The translations under genes were made by a program, and so were the position numbers. The notes beneath the pieces were generated by a model, which saw only the letters and a list, made by a program, of their open reading frames with translations, was not told the origin of the DNA and ran no database searches. Positions 17,346-25,932 of a DNA stretch of 64,000 bases are shown one piece after another (the first letter of the stretch is position 1; each line of letters opens with the position of its first letter). The stretch comes from Alphaproteobacteria bacterium (GTDB taxonomy: Bacteria; Pseudomonadota; Alphaproteobacteria; Rhizobiales; Xanthobacteraceae), in assembly GCA_005884685.1 (NCBI GenBank), contig VBAH01000076.1:62001-126000 (forward strand), in the 5' to 3' direction.

Positions 17346-17455
17346 GAATGGCGAGTAGCGAGTAGCGAATAGCGAATGGTCGTCATTCGCTCATACGGCT
17401 TGCCATTCGCCATTCGCCACTCACTATTCGCCGCTCGTTACCCGCTATTCGCCAA
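17346..17455. repeat. Short interspersed inverted/tandem repeat of GCGAATAG/ATTCGCC units
   Basis: The intergenic region is built from variants of GCGAATGG, GCGAGTA and GCGAATA on the left and CCATTCGCC, CTATTCGCC on the right, so the two halves form an imperfect inverted repeat able to fold into a long hairpin. It lies just before the ribosome-binding site of the next gene (GGGAG, 17457-17461) and could affect its expression, or be a mobile palindromic repeat. Confidence 0.65.
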
Positions 17456-17469
17456 AGGGGAGTCCTCCA

Positions 17470-18648
17470 TTGCTCACCGTCACGCGCGACATGATCTTGC
17501 CGACCACCATCACGGGCTCCTATCCGCGGCCGCTGTGGTTCGACCGCAGCCTGGAGGGACGGTCGTTCAAGGCCGCGCTCGGCGATTCACTGTTCCGCGA
17601 ACAGTATCTCGACGCGGTCGCGAGCATCATCGCCGAACAGGAATCCGCCGGGCTCGACATCGTGACCGACGGCGACAGCCGCTTCGACCTCACCGTCGGC
17701 GGCAAATCCTGGTTCTTCTATCCGATCGAGCGGCTCGGCGGCATCACCGGCCATCGCGACACCTCGCGCGGATGGATGGCGCGCCACGGCCTGCGCCCGG
17801 GAAAAATCCTCTGGGAGGTGCAGGAGGCGTATCAGCCCGGCGTCGTCGGCGAGAAGCTGACGCGCGGGCCGCTCGAATATGCGGCGATCTGGCAGGTCGC
17901 GCAGCGCATGACCGACCGGCCGGTGAAATTTGGCGCGATCTGCGCGCCCTCGATGGCCGGAATGCTGTGGAACGCGTTCTACCGCGACGACAAGGAGATG
18001 ATGCTCGACCTCTGCGACATCATGAACGCGGAGCTGCGCGACATGGCCGACGCCGGCTGTCCGCTGATCCAGGTCGAAGAGCCGCCGCATCACATGCGAG
18101 CGCAACAGAAAGAGTGCACCGACGCCGATCTCGAGTTTCTCACCGAGGCGTTCAACCGCCAGCTCACCGGCGTGAACGCCGAGATCTGGGTGCACACCTG
18201 CTGGGGCAATCCGAACCAGCAGCGCGTGCATTACAACGTGCCGAGCTACGAGCGCGCGTTGCCCCATCTGTTGCAGCTCAACGGCGATGTGCTGACGATC
18301 GAGTGCGCCAGCTCGGACGGCAAGGACCTGCCGCTATTCAAGCACATCAAGACGAACAAGAAGATCGCGATCGGCGTGGTCAATCACTGCGACACCGTGG
18401 TCGAGCCGGCCGAGAAGGTCGCAGGCCTGATCCGCAAGGCGCTCGAATTCATCCCGAAGGAACAGTTGATCATCTCGACCGATTGCGGCTTCGGCCGCGA
18501 GGGCCTGTCGCGCCGCATCGCGTTCTACAAATGCGTGGCGCTGGTCGAGGGTACCAACATCGTGCGCCGCGAACTCGGGCTCCCGGAGGCGCGCGTGCGC
18601 GCGGCCGATCCGAAGCTGTGGTTCGCTGGGCACGAATCCGTCCGGTGA
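17470..18648 (+). CDS. Cobalamin-independent methionine-synthase-like (MetE C-terminal family) protein
   Basis: 392 residues, TTG start at 17470 with GGGAG at 17457-17461; ATG 17491 is an alternative. It begins LPTTITGSYPRPLWF, typical of COG0620 short MetE-like proteins. The zinc ligands expected for the family are visible: His and Cys in VHTCWGN, Glu in IECASSDGKD and Cys in STDCGFGR. Family members transfer methyl or alkyl groups to a thiol such as homocysteine or coenzyme M. Being half the length of full MetE, it lacks the N-terminal folate-binding half, so true methionine synthesis is doubtful. Partner substrate cannot be deduced; the upstream binding protein may import it. Confidence 0.8.
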   Translation: MLTVTRDMILPTTITGSYPRPLWFDRSLEGRSFKAALGDSLFREQYLDAVASIIAEQESAGLDIVTDGDSRFDLTVGGKSWFFYPIERLGGITGHRDTSRGWMARHGLRPGKILWEVQEAYQPGVVGEKLTRGPLEYAAIWQVAQRMTDRPVKFGAICAPSMAGMLWNAFYRDDKEMMLDLCDIMNAELRDMADAGCPLIQVEEPPHHMRAQQKECTDADLEFLTEAFNRQLTGVNAEIWVHTCWGNPNQQRVHYNVPSYERALPHLLQLNGDVLTIECASSDGKDLPLFKHIKTNKKIAIGVVNHCDTVVEPAEKVAGLIRKALEFIPKEQLIISTDCGFGREGLSRRIAFYKCVALVEGTNIVRRELGLPEARVRAADPKLWFAGHESVR

Positions 18649-18650
18649 CT

Positions 18651-18674
18651 ATCGCGTCGAGGGGCACTGGCGGA
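18651..18674. repeat. Second copy of 24-bp direct repeat flanking the binding-protein/MetE-like pair
   Basis: Matches 16197-16220 at 22 of 24 positions in the same orientation, so the two copies bracket a 2.4-kb segment carrying the genes at 16305 and 17470. This could be a trace of insertion or duplication, or simply two copies of the same degenerate element. Confidence 0.55.
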
Positions 18675-18997
18675 GGCGTGCGACCGGGATCCAACGGTCT
18701 CTGAATTTGCAGCATGACTCTTGTTCGGGCGGGGGCGACTGGGGTCGAACTGCCGCGCTGAAAACACGGCAGAAATCGGTCTTGCGGTTCGCGACATACG
18801 TCGCTCACGGGAGCGCGACCGGCATCCAGCCCCCTTTACTCCACGCCTTGACCTCAAGGGGAAGGCCGCGGCTCTGTTGTAACAGGAGACTGATCGAGGC
18901 ACGCTCGAGGCATTGGAAGGAGCTCAAACGGCTCGCCGCCGCGCTCGCCGGTGCCGCCTCGCGCGGAACGGCGGGCTTACTTCGCGGGGACATTGGT
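18675..18997. other. Gene-free stretch before the glutathione S-transferase gene
   Basis: No convincing coding region. A GGCGACTGGGGTCGAAC string near 18734 resembles GCGACTGGGGTCAAAC at 41325-41340, another fragment of the degenerate repeats in this genome. Confidence 0.4.
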
Positions 18998-19633
18998 ATG
19001 CTGACGATTCATCATCTGGGAAAGTCGCAGTCGGAGCGAATTGTTTGGCTCTGCGAAGAACTCGCGATCCCCTATGAACTGAAACGCTACGCACGTGCTC
19101 CCTTGCTCGCTCCCTCAGACTATAAGGCGCTTCACCCCATTGGGACTGCGCCGGTCATCACCGACGGTGATCTGACGCTGGCCGAGTCTGGCGCCATTGT
19201 GCAGTACATCATATCGAGATATGGCGGCGGTTGCCTCGCTTTGACCGTCGACCATCCGGATTTTGCTCACTTTCTCTACTGGTTTCATTTCGCCAACGGC
19301 ACACTGCAGCCGCTCATGGGGCGTGGCATGATACTAGGCCGTCTGAAGCTGACGGATGACAATCCGGTCCTCGTCGCAGCGAGGGAGCGCCTCGATCGGG
19401 CGTTCGATTTCGTCGAGGCGCGGACGCAGTGCGCCGAATACTTCGCGGGCAACGAGTTTACCTCGGCGGACATTATGATGGGATTCTCGCTCACGACGAT
19501 GCGGTACTTCCTCCCATATGATTTGGCGCGGTTGCCCAACCTCCGAAAATACCTGAGGCGCATAGGCGCGCGGCCTGCGTATCAGGGGGCAATGGAGAAG
19601 GGGGATCCCGGGATGACGCTGCTGCTGGACTAA
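18998..19633 (+). CDS. Glutathione S-transferase family protein
   Basis: 211 residues from ATG 18998, preceded by CGGGGA. The N-terminal thioredoxin-like domain shows QSERIVWLCEELAIPYELKRY, the cis-proline segment GTAPVITD and the glutathione-binding ES pair in LTLAESGAIVQYI. The C-terminal all-helical domain contains FTSADIMMGFSLTTMRYF. It would conjugate or isomerise small electrophiles with glutathione in the cytoplasm. It is separated from neighbours by non-coding DNA and appears monocistronic or loosely linked to the next gene, 32 bases downstream. Confidence 0.9.
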   Translation: MLTIHHLGKSQSERIVWLCEELAIPYELKRYARAPLLAPSDYKALHPIGTAPVITDGDLTLAESGAIVQYIISRYGGGCLALTVDHPDFAHFLYWFHFANGTLQPLMGRGMILGRLKLTDDNPVLVAARERLDRAFDFVEARTQCAEYFAGNEFTSADIMMGFSLTTMRYFLPYDLARLPNLRKYLRRIGARPAYQGAMEKGDPGMTLLLD

Positions 19634-19665
19634 CATCGAATTGGCAGGCGTGCGCTGGAGTCGTC

Positions 19666-20850
19666 ATGTGGTCTCACCTACTCATCCTCACCTGCGCCCT
19701 GCTGCTGCCCGCCCAAGCCCGGGCAGGGGCCAAGGAGAAGGTCGCGGCGCTCGCTCCGACGGGGCTCGTGCTCGCGATGGACGAAAAGGGCAACGAGCTG
19801 CTGGTTCAGAACGCCGACCAGCCCTTTGTCCCTGCCTCCGTCGCCAAGATCGTGACCGCATGGCTGGCGATGGAGGTCCTGGGTGGCGACTACCGCTTCG
19901 AGACCCGCTTTTACCTGGACGGCGACCGTGTGCTCTACGTTCGCGGGGGCGGCGATCCCTTTCTGATCTCCGAAGAGCTGGCTCACCTCGCAACGGAGCT
20001 GGTCGCCGCCATCGGCAAGAAGCCGCTAAGAGGCATCGTGCTCGACGCGAGCTACTACCCTTCCGACATCCGCATTCCGGGCATCGAGGACACGGACGAG
20101 GCCTACGATGCGCTGAACTCCGCGCTCGCGGTGAACTTCAACACGATCTACGCCGTGCGCAAGGGCAAGACGGTCCGCTCCGCCGAGACGCAGACCCCGA
20201 TCACGCCGCTCGCGATCGGTCAGTTCCGGGCGCGGGGACCCCAAGGTCGCGGTCGCATCAGCCTGACCCAGGACCCTGCGGTGGGCCTGCAATATGCCGG
20301 CGAGCTGATCGCCGCTTTCATGGAGCGGGCCGGCGGCAGCATCAATGGCAAGATCTCGACCGGGGCTGTGCCCGGGGGCCTGGAGCCGGTCTACATTCAC
20401 CGCCAGTCGCGCACCCTTTCGAAGATCCTCGCCGGGTTGCTCCTCGGCTCGAACAACTACGTCGCTAACCAGATCTTCCTGGAGGTCGGCGGGCATCGCC
20501 TCGGCGGGCCCGTCAGCCTCGAGAAGTCGCGCCGGGTCGCGAACGAGATGCTCACCAAGCAAGGCCTCGCCGAGTCCATCCATCTTGAGGAAGGCTCGGG
20601 CATCAGCCGGGGTAACCGCTTCACGGCACGCGGCCTTGCTCAGTTGCTGCACCTCTTTGAGCCCCATGCCACCCTGCTCCGCCGCGGCGAAGGCGCACTC
20701 TTCAAGACCGGCACCATTCCCGGCGTCCGCACCTTGGCGGGCTATGCCGACACCTCCAAGCATGGGCGAGTGCGTTTCGTGATCTCGCTCAGAAGCAACG
20801 ACGGTGCGATGCGCTTCCGGCTGCTCAAAGCCATCCATTCCGGGCTCTAG
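19666..20850 (+). CDS. dacB: D-alanyl-D-alanine carboxypeptidase/endopeptidase, PBP4 (S13) family
   Basis: 394 residues with a signal peptide ending around QARAGA. All three penicillin-binding motifs are present: SxxK in PASVAKIVTA, SxN in LLGSNNYVANQ, and KTG in LFKTGTIPGVRTLAGYA. It trims or cleaves peptide crosslinks of peptidoglycan in the periplasm. It is slightly shorter than E. coli DacB (about 477 residues), apparently because of smaller inserted domains. No neighbouring cell-wall gene is present. Confidence 0.9.
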   Translation: MWSHLLILTCALLLPAQARAGAKEKVAALAPTGLVLAMDEKGNELLVQNADQPFVPASVAKIVTAWLAMEVLGGDYRFETRFYLDGDRVLYVRGGGDPFLISEELAHLATELVAAIGKKPLRGIVLDASYYPSDIRIPGIEDTDEAYDALNSALAVNFNTIYAVRKGKTVRSAETQTPITPLAIGQFRARGPQGRGRISLTQDPAVGLQYAGELIAAFMERAGGSINGKISTGAVPGGLEPVYIHRQSRTLSKILAGLLLGSNNYVANQIFLEVGGHRLGGPVSLEKSRRVANEMLTKQGLAESIHLEEGSGISRGNRFTARGLAQLLHLFEPHATLLRRGEGALFKTGTIPGVRTLAGYADTSKHGRVRFVISLRSNDGAMRFRLLKAIHSGL

Positions 20851-21122
20851 CCGGAGGCGCGCGCGCCGAAGCGAAGTGCCTAGCAGACAAGGCCCAGCAA
20901 GAACCGCGTGTTCGCTTCTCCCCACTAAGCAGACATCACGTGGCGTCGATCTTGCGTCTGCTTTGGGCCAGAAGGAGACCTTGCCAGGTGCTTTAAATGC
21001 CCCAGTCCCGGGGTCGGCTCGATTGGGGGTCTCAAGCGGTGTAGGCTTAACCAATGGCGTCTTCACCCGTCATTGTGCGGCCCGCGTTCGCTTCCCGTGC
21101 AGATCGGACTCTTGGAGGGTGC

Positions 21123-21920
21123 ATGAAAAAGCTTCTTCTCATCTTTACGCTCACAGCCATCCTGCCGAGCCTCGCCGAGGCGCAACCAACCTCCGACCCC
21201 CGCGTCGCCGACCTCGTGCAGGCAGGCAAAATTCGGGTCGGGATCCACTCTTTCTACACAAAGGATTCCCGAACGGGTGAGCTGAAGCCGGTCTCGGCCG
21301 GGATCATTTTCTTCGATATTGCCCGCATGCTGGGAGCGCGGATCGGCGTTGAGGTAGTGCCGGTTTGGCATCCGACTATCCCCGAGATGTTGACGTGCCT
21401 TACGGACAGTAAGTGTGACGTGGGGTTCATGGGTCCTGATCCGTCTCGCGCCGGGGTGGACTTCTCGCCTCCCTTTGTCCAATTGGACTACACCTTTCTG
21501 GTGCCGGCGGGCTCGTCGATCCAGCGCATTCCTGAGGCGGATCGGCCGAACATCCGCATTGCCGTGGTGCGCGGCCACGCCTCGACCTTGACGTTGAGCC
21601 GCATCTTTAAACAGGCGCAATTGATCTACGCCGCGACTCCCGATCCGACGTTCGAACTCCTGCGCGATGGACAGGCAGATGCGTTTGCATCGGTCCGCGG
21701 CGTGCTCCTAGGATATGCGCCAAAGCTTCCCGGCTCACGGGTCTTGGAGGACCATTACGGAGCCAACCTCGTCGGGATGGTGGTATCGAAGGATCAAACC
21801 GCGCGGCTCGCCTACATCACCGAATTTATCGAACAGGCCAAAGCCTCGGGATTGGTGCAGCAAGCGATCGAACGCTCCGGGTTGCCTGGATACCAAGTGG
21901 TCCCAGCAAAAACAAATTGA
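21123..21920 (+). CDS. Orphan periplasmic solute-binding protein (amino-acid type, SBP_bac_3-like)
   Basis: 265 residues from ATG 21123 with GGAGG immediately upstream; the longer frame to 21054 has no such site. A signal peptide (MKKLLLIFTLTAILPSLAEA) is followed by VADLVQAGKIRVGIHSF, the opening of family-3 binding proteins. KCDVGFMGPDPSRAGVDFS and a later GQADAFASVRG block complete the two-lobe pattern. No permease or ATPase is adjacent, so it works with an unlinked transporter or as a sensor domain. The 272 bases before it hold only degenerate repeat remnants. Confidence 0.82.
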   Translation: MKKLLLIFTLTAILPSLAEAQPTSDPRVADLVQAGKIRVGIHSFYTKDSRTGELKPVSAGIIFFDIARMLGARIGVEVVPVWHPTIPEMLTCLTDSKCDVGFMGPDPSRAGVDFSPPFVQLDYTFLVPAGSSIQRIPEADRPNIRIAVVRGHASTLTLSRIFKQAQLIYAATPDPTFELLRDGQADAFASVRGVLLGYAPKLPGSRVLEDHYGANLVGMVVSKDQTARLAYITEFIEQAKASGLVQQAIERSGLPGYQVVPAKTN

Positions 21921-22334
21921 ACGGATTGCGTAATTGCTCCTGAATCCGTTGGTGCTTTTGAGACAGACCCTTGGGGCTGGCCCATGACCGCTTTGGATCA
22001 AAAGTAGACTAGCGCTTAGGCTTGGACCCGAGTCCCCTTATCCCCGCTGAGCAGACATCGAGACGGCGCTACTCCCACTTCTGGTAAGGGCCACAGGCGG
22101 ACATTCTCCCGTTCTCCCGTTGCCCAAACTTTTGATCAAGGATGCTTTCAAACGTGACCTAGGCATTTGGGGGAAATCGCCACTTTGCGTTAGGGATCAT
22201 CTCCGATCGTGGGTCGAGCGTCAGCCAAGACCGTGGTGGCGCACCCGAAGCGGCGCAATTTTGATTGAGTAGCGTCCGACGCCCGACCCCTCTAAGATCG
22301 CGCCAACAACCGCAACATCACCGGGAGGAACAAA
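21921..22334. other. Gene-free stretch upstream of the peptide-importer operon
   Basis: No gene seen. The segment around 22047-22120 (GAGCAGACATCGAGAC and following) resembles that around 20925-20990 (AAGCAGACATCACGTG), decayed copies of an interspersed sequence. The promoter of the operon starting at 22335 must lie here. Confidence 0.4.
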
Positions 22335-23957
22335 ATGGCGGGCAAGCTTGGCTGGATTGATCGGCGGCGGCTGGTGCAGCTGCTCGGGGCTGGCGGTGGC
22401 GCGATTGCGGCCGGATTGCCGAGCCGTGTGTTCGCACAAACGCGCAAGAATACGCTCGTGCTCGGCATCGACATCAGCGACACCATCACGCTCGATCCCG
22501 CCCGGCTTGCGCAATACACATCGCCCATGACGGTGTCGGCGGCCTACGACTCGCTCGTCACTATGAAGCCTGGTGAATACATCAACCTTGCGCCCTCGCT
22601 CGCGACCAAATGGGCGCGCACGCCGGACGGCAAGGGCTGGCGCTTCACGCTGCGCGAGGGCGTGAAATTCTCGACCGGCAACGTGATGACGGCCGAGGAC
22701 GTTAAATGGTCGTTCGATCGCGTCATCAATCTCGGCGATCAACCCTCGCAGTACATCGCACATGTCGATCGTGTGGAGATCGTCGACAAGTCCACCATCG
22801 ATATCATCCTGAAGGAGCCGGCCGAGCCGCTGCTCACGATCATCGCGGCGCCGGAATTCGTCGTGCTGGAGCGCAAAGTCGCGGAAGCAAACGGCGCGAG
22901 TGCCGCCAAGGACGCCAAGACCGCCGACAAGGCGGCGCAGTGGATTAACAGCAATTCCTGCGGCACCGGCGCCTATCGCATTGCCGCGTGGGAGCGCAAT
23001 CAGCAAATCCAGCTTGTACGCAACGATCACTATTGGGGCGGCAAGCCTCCCTACGAGCGCATCGTGATCCGCCACATCTCGGACGGCGCAGCGCAACTTC
23101 TCGCGGTGCGCCGCGGCGACATCGACGCAGCGTTCAATTTGATTCCAGAACAGATCGCGGCGCTCAAGAGCGAGCCGAGCGTTCGCCTCGCGCCGCTCGC
23201 CAGCCTCGATTTCGTTTACATGGCGCTGACGCAGGAGCCCGAGTTCAACAAGGCACTGGCTGTGAAGGAGGCGCGTCAGGCGATCGGCTACGCGATCGAC
23301 TATGACGGCATCGTCAAGTCGATGCTGGGCGGCGCCGCGCTGCGGCCGGCGCACTTTCTTCCCATCGGCGTCAGCGGTTCGACCGAAGAGATCGCGCGTC
23401 AGATCGCATTCAAACAAGATCTCGCCAAGGCGAAAGAGCTACTCGCCACGGCCGGGTTCAAGGACGGGTTCGAGTTCGAGATCGCCTATGGCAACGCCGC
23501 CGTGCAGGGCGTCACCTATCAGGACCTCGGCTTGAAGATTCAATCCGACGTGGCGCGCGTCGGTATCAAGGTCAATCTGCGTCCTGTCGATCAGGTGAAT
23601 CTGCGCACCGAATACACGACCGGCAAGTCCAAGGGCGGCGTCCTCACCTTCTGGAATCCGCCGGCGGTGGAGAACCAGCTTTGGGCCGCCGCCGTGGTGC
23701 AGCGGGTCGCCAAGCGAGTGCACTGGAATCCGCCGGAGGACATCGTGAAGCTCGTCTCGCAAGCCGCGACCGAGCCCGATCCGAAGAAGCAGGCCGAGCT
23801 ATGGGTAGAGTGGCAGAAGCGCGTGGTCGATCAGGCCAACCACTTCATCCTGTTCCAGCCGGTCTACCAGATCGCGGTACGCAATACGATCAAGGAGTTC
23901 CCGCTCACAGCGGCCGGATGGATGCTCGACCTGCACGGCGTGACGCCGACCGGGTAG
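22335..23957 (+). CDS. Peptide/nickel-type ABC transporter substrate-binding protein (SBP_bac_5)
   Basis: 540 residues, ATG 22335 preceded by GGGAGGAAC. The N-terminus has an RRR cluster followed by a hydrophobic stretch (LVQLLGAGGGAIAAGLPSR) and FAQ, suggesting Tat or Sec export. The body is a DppA/OppA-type family-5 binding protein (LAPSLATKWARTPDGKGWRF, VKFSTGNVMTAEDVKWSF, GTGAYRIAAWERNQ). It is the first gene of an operon with two permeases and a double ATPase. Ligand may be a peptide, opine or other amide; not determinable here. Confidence 0.93.
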   Translation: MAGKLGWIDRRRLVQLLGAGGGAIAAGLPSRVFAQTRKNTLVLGIDISDTITLDPARLAQYTSPMTVSAAYDSLVTMKPGEYINLAPSLATKWARTPDGKGWRFTLREGVKFSTGNVMTAEDVKWSFDRVINLGDQPSQYIAHVDRVEIVDKSTIDIILKEPAEPLLTIIAAPEFVVLERKVAEANGASAAKDAKTADKAAQWINSNSCGTGAYRIAAWERNQQIQLVRNDHYWGGKPPYERIVIRHISDGAAQLLAVRRGDIDAAFNLIPEQIAALKSEPSVRLAPLASLDFVYMALTQEPEFNKALAVKEARQAIGYAIDYDGIVKSMLGGAALRPAHFLPIGVSGSTEEIARQIAFKQDLAKAKELLATAGFKDGFEFEIAYGNAAVQGVTYQDLGLKIQSDVARVGIKVNLRPVDQVNLRTEYTTGKSKGGVLTFWNPPAVENQLWAAAVVQRVAKRVHWNPPEDIVKLVSQAATEPDPKKQAELWVEWQKRVVDQANHFILFQPVYQIAVRNTIKEFPLTAAGWMLDLHGVTPTG

Positions 23958-23998
23958 GACGGGTGACGGCGAAGGTATTTCGTAACAGACGCAATGCG

Positions 23999-24020
23999 AG
24001 GCGCGCGGTGGTGCGCGCCT
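23999..24020 (+). promoter_or_regulatory. Intercistronic hairpin between binding-protein and permease genes
   Basis: AGGCGCGC (23999-24006) pairs perfectly with GCGCGCCT (24013-24020) around a 6-base loop, followed by TTC. As at 597-619, it lies between binding-protein and permease genes, where such hairpins often limit read-through or stabilise upstream mRNA (inferred). Confidence 0.55.
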
Positions 24021-24043
24021 TTCGCTTGGTAGGCGCTTGATCC

Positions 24044-25054
24044 GTGTCGCGTTACATCCTGTCCCGGCTCGTGCTTGCGGTGGTGATGGCGCTGCTTGCG
24101 ACACTCGTCATCTTTCTGCTGGCCAATACCGTGCCTGGCGATCCCGTGCTGGCGCAGCTTGGCGACCTTGCGGCTTCCAACAAGGAGTTCGTCGCCGAAT
24201 GGCGCGCCAAATGGGGCCTCGATCTGCCGCTGTGGCAGCGCTATGTGATCTTCCTCCAGCAGCTTCTCCACGGCGATCTCGGCATCTCGATCTCGTCGCA
24301 GCGCCCGGTGTTGCAGGATATTCGCGACTTTGCCCCTGCAACGCTGGAGCTCGCCAGCATTGCGTTCTTGCTGTCGCTCGTTGTCGGCATACCGCTCGGC
24401 ATCATGGCGGCGATGCGGCGGGATAGCTGGATCGATCATCTTGCGCGCCTGATCTCGCTCATCGGCGTCTCGTCGCCGACGTTCTGGCTCGCCTTCATCA
24501 TGCTGGCCTTGTTCTATGGCGGCCTGCAGATCGCGCCGGGGCCGGGGCGGATCGACGCCATCGCGCTGCCGCCCACGTCCGTCACCGGGCTCTATCTGAT
24601 CGACAGCGCGCTTGGGGGCGACTGGGACACATTCCGCGACGCGGCGGCACACCTGGTGCTCCCGTCGATCGTGCTCGCGGCGGCCACGCTCGGTCTGATC
24701 ACCCGCACGACGCGCGCCAGCATGCTCGAAAGCATGCAACAGGACTATGTGCGCGTTGCGCGCGCCAAGGGGATCCGTGAGCGCCGCATCGTGATCGGAC
24801 ACATCCTGCCGAATGCGCTCATTCCCGTCGTGACGCTCGGCGGCCTCGCCTACGCCAATCTGCTGACGGGCGCCGTGCTAACCGAAACGATTTTCTCATG
24901 GCCCGGTCTTGGCCGTTACACCTTCCGCAGCGCCGTGACGCTCGACTTTCCTGCCATCATGGGCATCACGCTCATCGTCGCGGTGGTCTATCTGTTCATC
25001 AATCTGCTGATCGACATCAGCTACGCGTTGCTCGACCCGCGGGTGGTGCGATGA
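24044..25054 (+). CDS. Peptide-type ABC transporter permease, DppB-like
   Basis: 336 residues, GTG start at 24044. It begins SRYILSRLVLAVVMALLATLV, the standard DppB/OppB N-terminal membrane segment, followed by the NTVPGDPVLAQLGD block and, late, the permease-ATPase contact loop DYVRVARAKGIRERRIVIGH (EAA motif region). About six membrane segments. The stop overlaps the next gene start (ATGA at 25051). Forms the channel with the next gene product. Confidence 0.93.
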   Translation: MSRYILSRLVLAVVMALLATLVIFLLANTVPGDPVLAQLGDLAASNKEFVAEWRAKWGLDLPLWQRYVIFLQQLLHGDLGISISSQRPVLQDIRDFAPATLELASIAFLLSLVVGIPLGIMAAMRRDSWIDHLARLISLIGVSSPTFWLAFIMLALFYGGLQIAPGPGRIDAIALPPTSVTGLYLIDSALGGDWDTFRDAAAHLVLPSIVLAAATLGLITRTTRASMLESMQQDYVRVARAKGIRERRIVIGHILPNALIPVVTLGGLAYANLLTGAVLTETIFSWPGLGRYTFRSAVTLDFPAIMGITLIVAVVYLFINLLIDISYALLDPRVVR

Positions 25055-25932
25055 GCATCGCAAGCGCGCCAGCGCTATCTGCCCGCGCAGTTGCGCCGGT
25101 CGCGTCGAAAACGCGGCGTTGGTTGCGCCGCTACGGGCTTCCGGCGCTGGGGGCGCTCGTCATTCTCGCCTGGATCATTGTTGCGCTGAGCGCGCCCGCG
25201 CTGTCGCCCTATAATCCGGCGACCGTCGACGTCACGGCGCGGCTGCGGCCGCCATCGTTCCTGCACTGGCTCGGGACCGACGTGCTCGGGCGCGACGTAT
25301 TTACCCGATTGGTCCACGGCACGCGTGTCTCGCTCACCACCGGCATCGTGGTCGTCCTGGTCGGCGCCATCATCGGCACGCTGGTCGGCGGCATCGCCGC
25401 CTATGTGCGCGGACGGCTCGAAGAACTGATCATGCGCCTCACCGACCTCGTACTCTGCTTTCCGCCGATCATCCTCGCGATGGCGATTGCGGCAGCGCTC
25501 GGCATCGGCACGACGAATACCATCATCGCCATGCTGATCGTCTGGTGGCCGAAGTTCGCCCGTCTGGCGCGCAGCCTCGTGTTGGTTCAGCGCTCGCAGG
25601 AGTATGTCGAGGCCGCGGTGGTGATGGGATTGAGCCCGACGCGTATCTTGTTGCGCCATATCCTGCCCAACTCGATCGGACCGCTGATCGTGCTGGTGAC
25701 GCTCGACGTCGGGAACGCGATCATCACGTTCGCGGGACTGTCGTTCCTCGGTCTCGGCGTCATCCCACCGACGCCTGAGTGGGGCTCGATGGTGTCGGAA
25801 GGCCGCGAGTTGATCGAACAATGGTGGGTCGCGACGTTCCCGGGTGCCGCGATCCTGACCGTCGTGCTGGGCTTCAATTTTCTCGGCGACGGTATCCGCG
25901 ATTGGCTTGATCCAAGGTCGCGCAGGCGATGA
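25051..25932 (+). CDS. Peptide-type ABC transporter permease, DppC-like
   Basis: 293 residues. The N-terminus has the cytoplasmic arm and first membrane segment characteristic of DppC, then SPYNPATVDV, LGTDVLGRDVFTRLVHGTRV and the EAA loop EYVEAAVVMGLSPTRILLRH. Late GLSFLGLGVIPPTPEWGSM is a family hallmark. Start and stop both overlap neighbours by 4 bases, so the operon is tightly coupled. Confidence 0.94.
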   Translation: MSIASAPALSARAVAPVASKTRRWLRRYGLPALGALVILAWIIVALSAPALSPYNPATVDVTARLRPPSFLHWLGTDVLGRDVFTRLVHGTRVSLTTGIVVVLVGAIIGTLVGGIAAYVRGRLEELIMRLTDLVLCFPPIILAMAIAAALGIGTTNTIIAMLIVWWPKFARLARSLVLVQRSQEYVEAAVVMGLSPTRILLRHILPNSIGPLIVLVTLDVGNAIITFAGLSFLGLGVIPPTPEWGSMVSEGRELIEQWWVATFPGAAILTVVLGFNFLGDGIRDWLDPRSRRR

